NCBI RefSeq assembly: GCF_007655135.1
Contig: NC_045131.1
Coordinates: forward strand, 8,308,001-8,372,000
Direction: 5' to 3'
Origin: Punica granatum
Lineage: Eukaryota > Streptophyta > Magnoliopsida > Myrtales > Lythraceae
Length of the DNA stretch: 64,000 nucleotides
Position 1 is the stretch's first letter. Each line of letters starts with the position of its first letter. Positions 60,357 through 64,000 of the stretch are shown piece after piece. The notes beneath the pieces were generated by a model that saw only the letters and a list, made by a program, of their open reading frames with translations, ran no database searches and was not told where the DNA came from. The translations under genes were made by a program, and so were the position numbers.

Positions 60357-62914
60357 ACGTCACAAACCACCTCAATCCCTTCAACCCCTTCTCGACGTTG
60401 AGCTTCTGGGTCTCGAGGTCATTCCGGAAGCTGCACTTCACCTCTCGCTTCACTGACGGGTCGTCCTGTTCCACGAGGATTTGTTACAGCGGCATGGTGG
60501 CGAACAACTCTGTCTTCTCTGCTTCTTCTTCTCCATGTTTTCTTGGGGAAGAGAGGTGCGAAACTGCATTCAGCTCTGATCTATCGGCATCGGCTATAAT
60601 GAGAGGAGACTTCCGGTGCAGCTCCGAGGAGTCTTCTTCGGTCTGTTCGGTCTTTTGGGGTTCGAATAGAATAGATAGATTAGATTGTTTTACCAGTAAT
60701 GGCGGCGAGGAATGTGCAGAGAAAATGGCTCATTTGACAGAGACAAGCATGGAGAAACGAGGGTCTACGATCTCAGGTACTTTTTATTTGAATATCAAGT
60801 TTGATCAATCATCATATTGTACGATTTGCATATATATTCTAGGCGTGTAATATCCTACTTAGTACACCAAATAAGTAATGCTCGGGGTGTGGCAGTCGTA
60901 ACTTCGATAAGTTGGTTAATCATAAGAGCGGTTGCAGATATGAAGATGATGATGGAGAGGTTCTCGAAGTTGCTTCTCGGGGAGGACATGTCGGGATGTG
61001 GAAATGGGGTTTGCACAGCACTCGCCATATCGAATGCCATCACTAACCTTTGTGGTACATTACCCATTTATTCATTAAGTATATAATCTGGACTCCTGTA
61101 AGACTATGTTTATTAGCTATACTCAATGATCTAGCAACCCTGTTCGGGCAACTCTGGCGTTTGGAACCCATACCGCAAGAAAGGAAAGCCATGTGGAGAA
61201 GAGAGATGGAGTGGCTTCTTGGCGTTACGGATCACATTGTCGAGTTGGAGCCCTCTTCGGAGACATTCTCTGATGGAAGCAAACTCGAGGTAAACAGAAC
61301 TACAGGCTTTAGTCATTTCCCAAATTTGTACACGCTTTATCCAAGCAAGTTCTAGGACATAGGACGGTGAATATACAATTCATTTCATCGTATTCAGATA
61401 GAAGTCCAGGCAAATACCAATGAACTCATAAGTTCCACCCAACTCTCTTGGCTTATTTAGTTTATGATTGACTCATTCAGGTTTTCATTAATTGTTCTCC
61501 AATCGTTGCTCAGGTCATGACTTGCAGACCCCGATCAGATATTTACATCAACCTCCCTGCACTCTGCAAGCTAGATAACATGCTGCTTGTAAGACTTCTC
61601 AAACTGTTACCTCGTATGCCAAATTCTGGCAGAGCGTTTGAGGTATTGAACTTGTGTTGCAGGAGATATTAGAAAGTTTTAAGGACACGGAATTCTGGTA
61701 CGTCGACCACAACATTTTTTCCCTAGGCAGCGAGGGATCATCTGCTTTTAGAGAAGTGCCACAGCGCCAGGAAGAGAAATGGTGGCTTCCCATTCCTCGG
61801 GTTCCCCCGGGAGGTCTAAGTGAAGATTCACGGAGGAGCTTACAGAACAAGCGCGATTGCACTAACCAGATATTCAAGGCCGCGACAGCGATAAACGCCA
61901 TCACTTTAACAGACATGGAAGTCCCTGAATCGTATATGAGAGCTCTTCCAAAGGTATGTATCACGAATTAGGCAAAGAAGAAGTAACATATTATGAAGAG
62001 TCGGCGAATGATTTTTCAGAATCTTCACAGATTCTGATTAGTACAAGCCCAAAATTGTTGGTTAATATATTTGGTTTGACTTGATCGCAGAATGCGCGTG
62101 CTAGCTTGGGAGACATTGTTTACCGTTACATTACATCAGATCAGTTTTATCCTGACTGTCTGCTCGACTGCCTCGATGTGTCCTCGGAACATCAGGCAAT
62201 AGAGATAGCAAACAGGGTCGAGGCCTCGGTATTCTTATGGCGCAAGAGAACCAGTAAACCTAACAGCAGTATCCATACTAGATCGAATTCCAAGTCATCT
62301 TGGGAATTGGTCAAGGAGCTAGTGACCGATTCCGACAAAAGGGAGCTGTTTGCTGATCGAGCCGAGAGCCTGTTGCACTGCCTGAAGCAGCGGTTCCCTG
62401 GTCTCCCGCAGACAACCCTGGACGTCTGCAAAATCCAATTCAACAAGGTTCGTCCTAAGGTCTTACTCCAAAAATTCGAGGAATCTCCGCAAGACATTTT
62501 ACCATAACGTCGTCTAAAAAAATTTCCGGTTTTTTCATTCGCTTTATTTGGAGACTAACTAATTGAGTTTATGATCTGGCTCTCTAGGATGTTGGAAAAT
62601 CCGTTCTGGAGAGCTACTCGAGAGTATTGGAAAGCATGGCATACAATATTGTGGCTCGTATTGATGATCTACTCTGCGTAGATGACCATACCAAACGACC
62701 AGACAAGTTGCCTCCTAACAACAAGGACCTTGGTCAGTGTGCTCCCAAGAGAAGCAGTCCTGCAATCCCGCAATCCATGCCAGCCTCAAGCACTCCATAT
62801 AAGACTGCTTTCACCACTCCGAGTTTTTCTCCTGCACGCATGTTTAGTCCCTTGAAGGGAGATCAGCAGTCACTCTATATTACCGTGCCAAGATCCCTGT
62901 TAAAAGGGCCCTGA
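60296..62914 (+). CDS. ROPGEF: Rop guanine nucleotide exchange factor (PRONE domain)
   Basis: Seven exons: 60296..60776, 60938..61054, 61135..61289, 61514..61588, 61663..61953, 62091..62447 and 62588..62914, all GT-AG with consistent phase, 600 residues as written. RopGEFs load GTP onto Rop (plant Rho) GTPases at the plasma membrane to control polar growth and receptor-kinase signalling. The first 160 residues are Ser-rich and variable. The PRONE domain (about 162-525) is complete: [110 protein letters not shown] and [15 protein letters not shown]. After [14 protein letters not shown] the frame ends early at 62912, while the next frame carries the expected C-terminal motif ([12 protein letters not shown]) up to a stop at 63052. 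The start could also be a later ATG, but no other in-frame ATG lies upstream. Confidence 0.9.
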
Positions 62915-63054
62915 ACGATTACTTCGGCGCAGATGGAAAGCAGAAGGAGTCTGGGACTTTAGCTGAGAAGCTGGGGTACTCGTCCTCACACACGAGCCTA
63001 GAAGTGTTGGCAGCCCAAAATGGGAGAGAACTACTGAACTTGCAGGAGGTTTAA
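62850..63054 (+). pseudogene. RopGEF C-terminal tail in a shifted frame
   Basis: Past about 62860 the frame one base away stays open to TAA at 63052-63054. It reads [19 protein letters not shown] and onward to LLNLQEV. RopGEFs usually have a conserved V-x-x-VLTDYLS-type segment after the PRONE domain, and [12 protein letters not shown] fits it. This suggests a one- or two-base indel between about 62845 and 62890, either real or in the assembly. Confidence 0.6.
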
Positions 63055-63602
63055 AGAGATCAAGTCGGGGAGGATTGGCACGGCGTTTTCTGATGAGGAG
63101 CAGTCCCTGTAATTTAATTTTCGATGTTTGCTGCTCTGAGCAGGCCTGTGCTTGTTTGTACTGAATGTTCTCACCAAAAATTTGGAGCAAAGCTGAAATT
63201 CGTCGAGCTGAGTGCGTCTTGTTTCATACATTTCAAGTGTCTCTGATCGCTAAAGCAATTCAATTACACTCGAAGACGGGGAACGAGAGACAAGATAAAT
63301 AAACTCCTTTGTTGAAAAATAATTGTTAAGATGCTAGGGAAGTTAGAACTGAAGATAGTTCCTAAGATTGGATTCCGAACTATGGATAACTAGGCTTCTG
63401 ACATCGATCGATCTGTTACCAACCAAGAAGTAGTCCGCTACGACTTATTCTTAATAAATAATACAAGAAAGGACCGCATGATATACACTAAGAGAAAATT
63501 ACCATAAGATCTCGTGAAAGTCCACTGGAGCAAAATGCATTACCGAAATCTTGTTTGCAAGCATAACTAATTAGATTTCCTAGTTAGTGGTCAAACAAAC
63601 AT
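63055..63602. other. RopGEF 3' flank
   Basis: Contains the probable 3'-UTR of the RopGEF gene and AT-rich DNA up to the tRNA gene. No other feature was seen. Confidence 0.5.
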
Positions 63603-63674
63603 GTCGTTGTAGTATAGTGGTGAGTATTCCCGCCTGTCACGCGGGTGACCCGGGTTCGATCCCCGGCAACGGCG
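63603..63674 (+). tRNA. tRNA-Asp (GUC)
   Basis: The sequence is 72 nt long and folds as a cloverleaf. The acceptor stem pairs GTCGTTG with CAACGGC (one G-T pair) and has discriminator G. The anticodon loop is CTGTCAC (anticodon GTC). The T arm is CCGGGTTCGATCCCCGG. The internal promoter boxes (TAGTATAGTGGT and GGTTCGATCCC) are intact, and a T5 run (63675-63679) directly follows as the RNA polymerase III terminator. CCA is not encoded, as expected for a nuclear gene. Confidence 0.97.
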
Positions 63675-63679
63675 TTTTT
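63675..63679 (+). terminator. RNA polymerase III terminator
   Basis: TTTTT directly after the tRNA-Asp gene. Confidence 0.8.
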
Positions 63680-64000
63680 GTTATTATTATTTTTTTTTCC
63701 TCCCCTTATGTATAATTAAAAAGACTAATAGCATTTGATTGACTTTATTCATTATCCATTAGTTAAACATCCGTGTATCGAGAGTTTGTTTGAAACTCAA
63801 TTTGCTTGCAAGTATGGATTCCGACTGCAAGTAGTAATTAACTGTGCAATTCTCCGAAAACTTGATTTGAAGCGAAAATGTTTCCGATATTTCGGTGAAA
63901 TTCAGAGAACATAATTAAGATTATCAATGAAGGGAGTGTCTATTTATTTATTCACTTACTCTTGACAGTGCTGAGAAGTAGTTAGGTTCTCAAAAGTTGA
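63680..64000. other. Right-edge intergenic DNA
   Basis: AT-rich; no gene seen before the window ends. Confidence 0.5.

Noticed and set aside
62734..62863. A possible extra intron that would rejoin the RopGEF frames
   Set aside because: Its removal would delete the [14 protein letters not shown] segment, which is conserved in RopGEFs, so a frameshift is the better explanation.
1..64000. CRISPR arrays, bacterial operons, rRNA genes and LTR retrotransposons
   Set aside because: I looked for regularly spaced repeats, long direct terminal repeats with gag-pol motifs, and rRNA signatures; none was present.

Overview
This window is nuclear DNA of a flowering plant, most likely a eudicot. The evidence is spliced genes with GT-AG introns, plant-only families (RopGEF/PRONE, tau-class GST, DUF3527, inositol phosphorylceramide synthase, class-I-like small heat shock protein), a plant LINE with a DUF4283 ORF1, and long AT-rich intergenic DNA. 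I cannot name the species. Exon and intron limits were worked out by eye from splice sites and family conservation; nothing was searched.

Layout, left to right. (1) 1-1.42 kb: 5' end of a minus-strand inositol phosphorylceramide synthase gene; the rest lies outside the window. (2) 4.79-13.59 kb: a Helitron-like non-autonomous element split by a nearly full-length LINE (5103-10527) with a perfect 14-bp target-site duplication. (3) 18.8-22.8 kb: a two-coding-exon DUF3527 gene on the minus strand. (4) 27.7-28.3 kb: a single-exon small heat shock protein gene with an unusual histidine-rich repeated N-terminus. (5) 34.2-36.3 kb: a five-exon minus-strand gene for a conserved plant protein of unknown function ending in LPQEWTY. 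(6) 43-44.3 kb: a foldback MITE and an RNase H-like retroelement remnant. (7) 48.1-58.9 kb: a tandem array of tau-class GST units, all minus strand: two intact genes (49.7-50.8 and 57.2-58.2 kb), one gene lacking exon 1, one reduced to fused ends, and a second Helitron-like element. (8) 60.3-63.1 kb: a seven-exon RopGEF gene on the plus strand with a probable C-terminal frameshift. (9) 63.6 kb: a tRNA-Asp(GUC) gene.

The genes do not form a pathway. The IPCS (sphingolipid synthesis), RopGEF (Rop GTPase activation), sHSP and GST (stress and detoxification) genes are independent neighbours. The most informative parts are the GST array, which shows duplication, microhomology deletion, an extra intron in the glutathione-binding motif and Helitron insertion side by side, and the nested LINE-in-Helitron structure.
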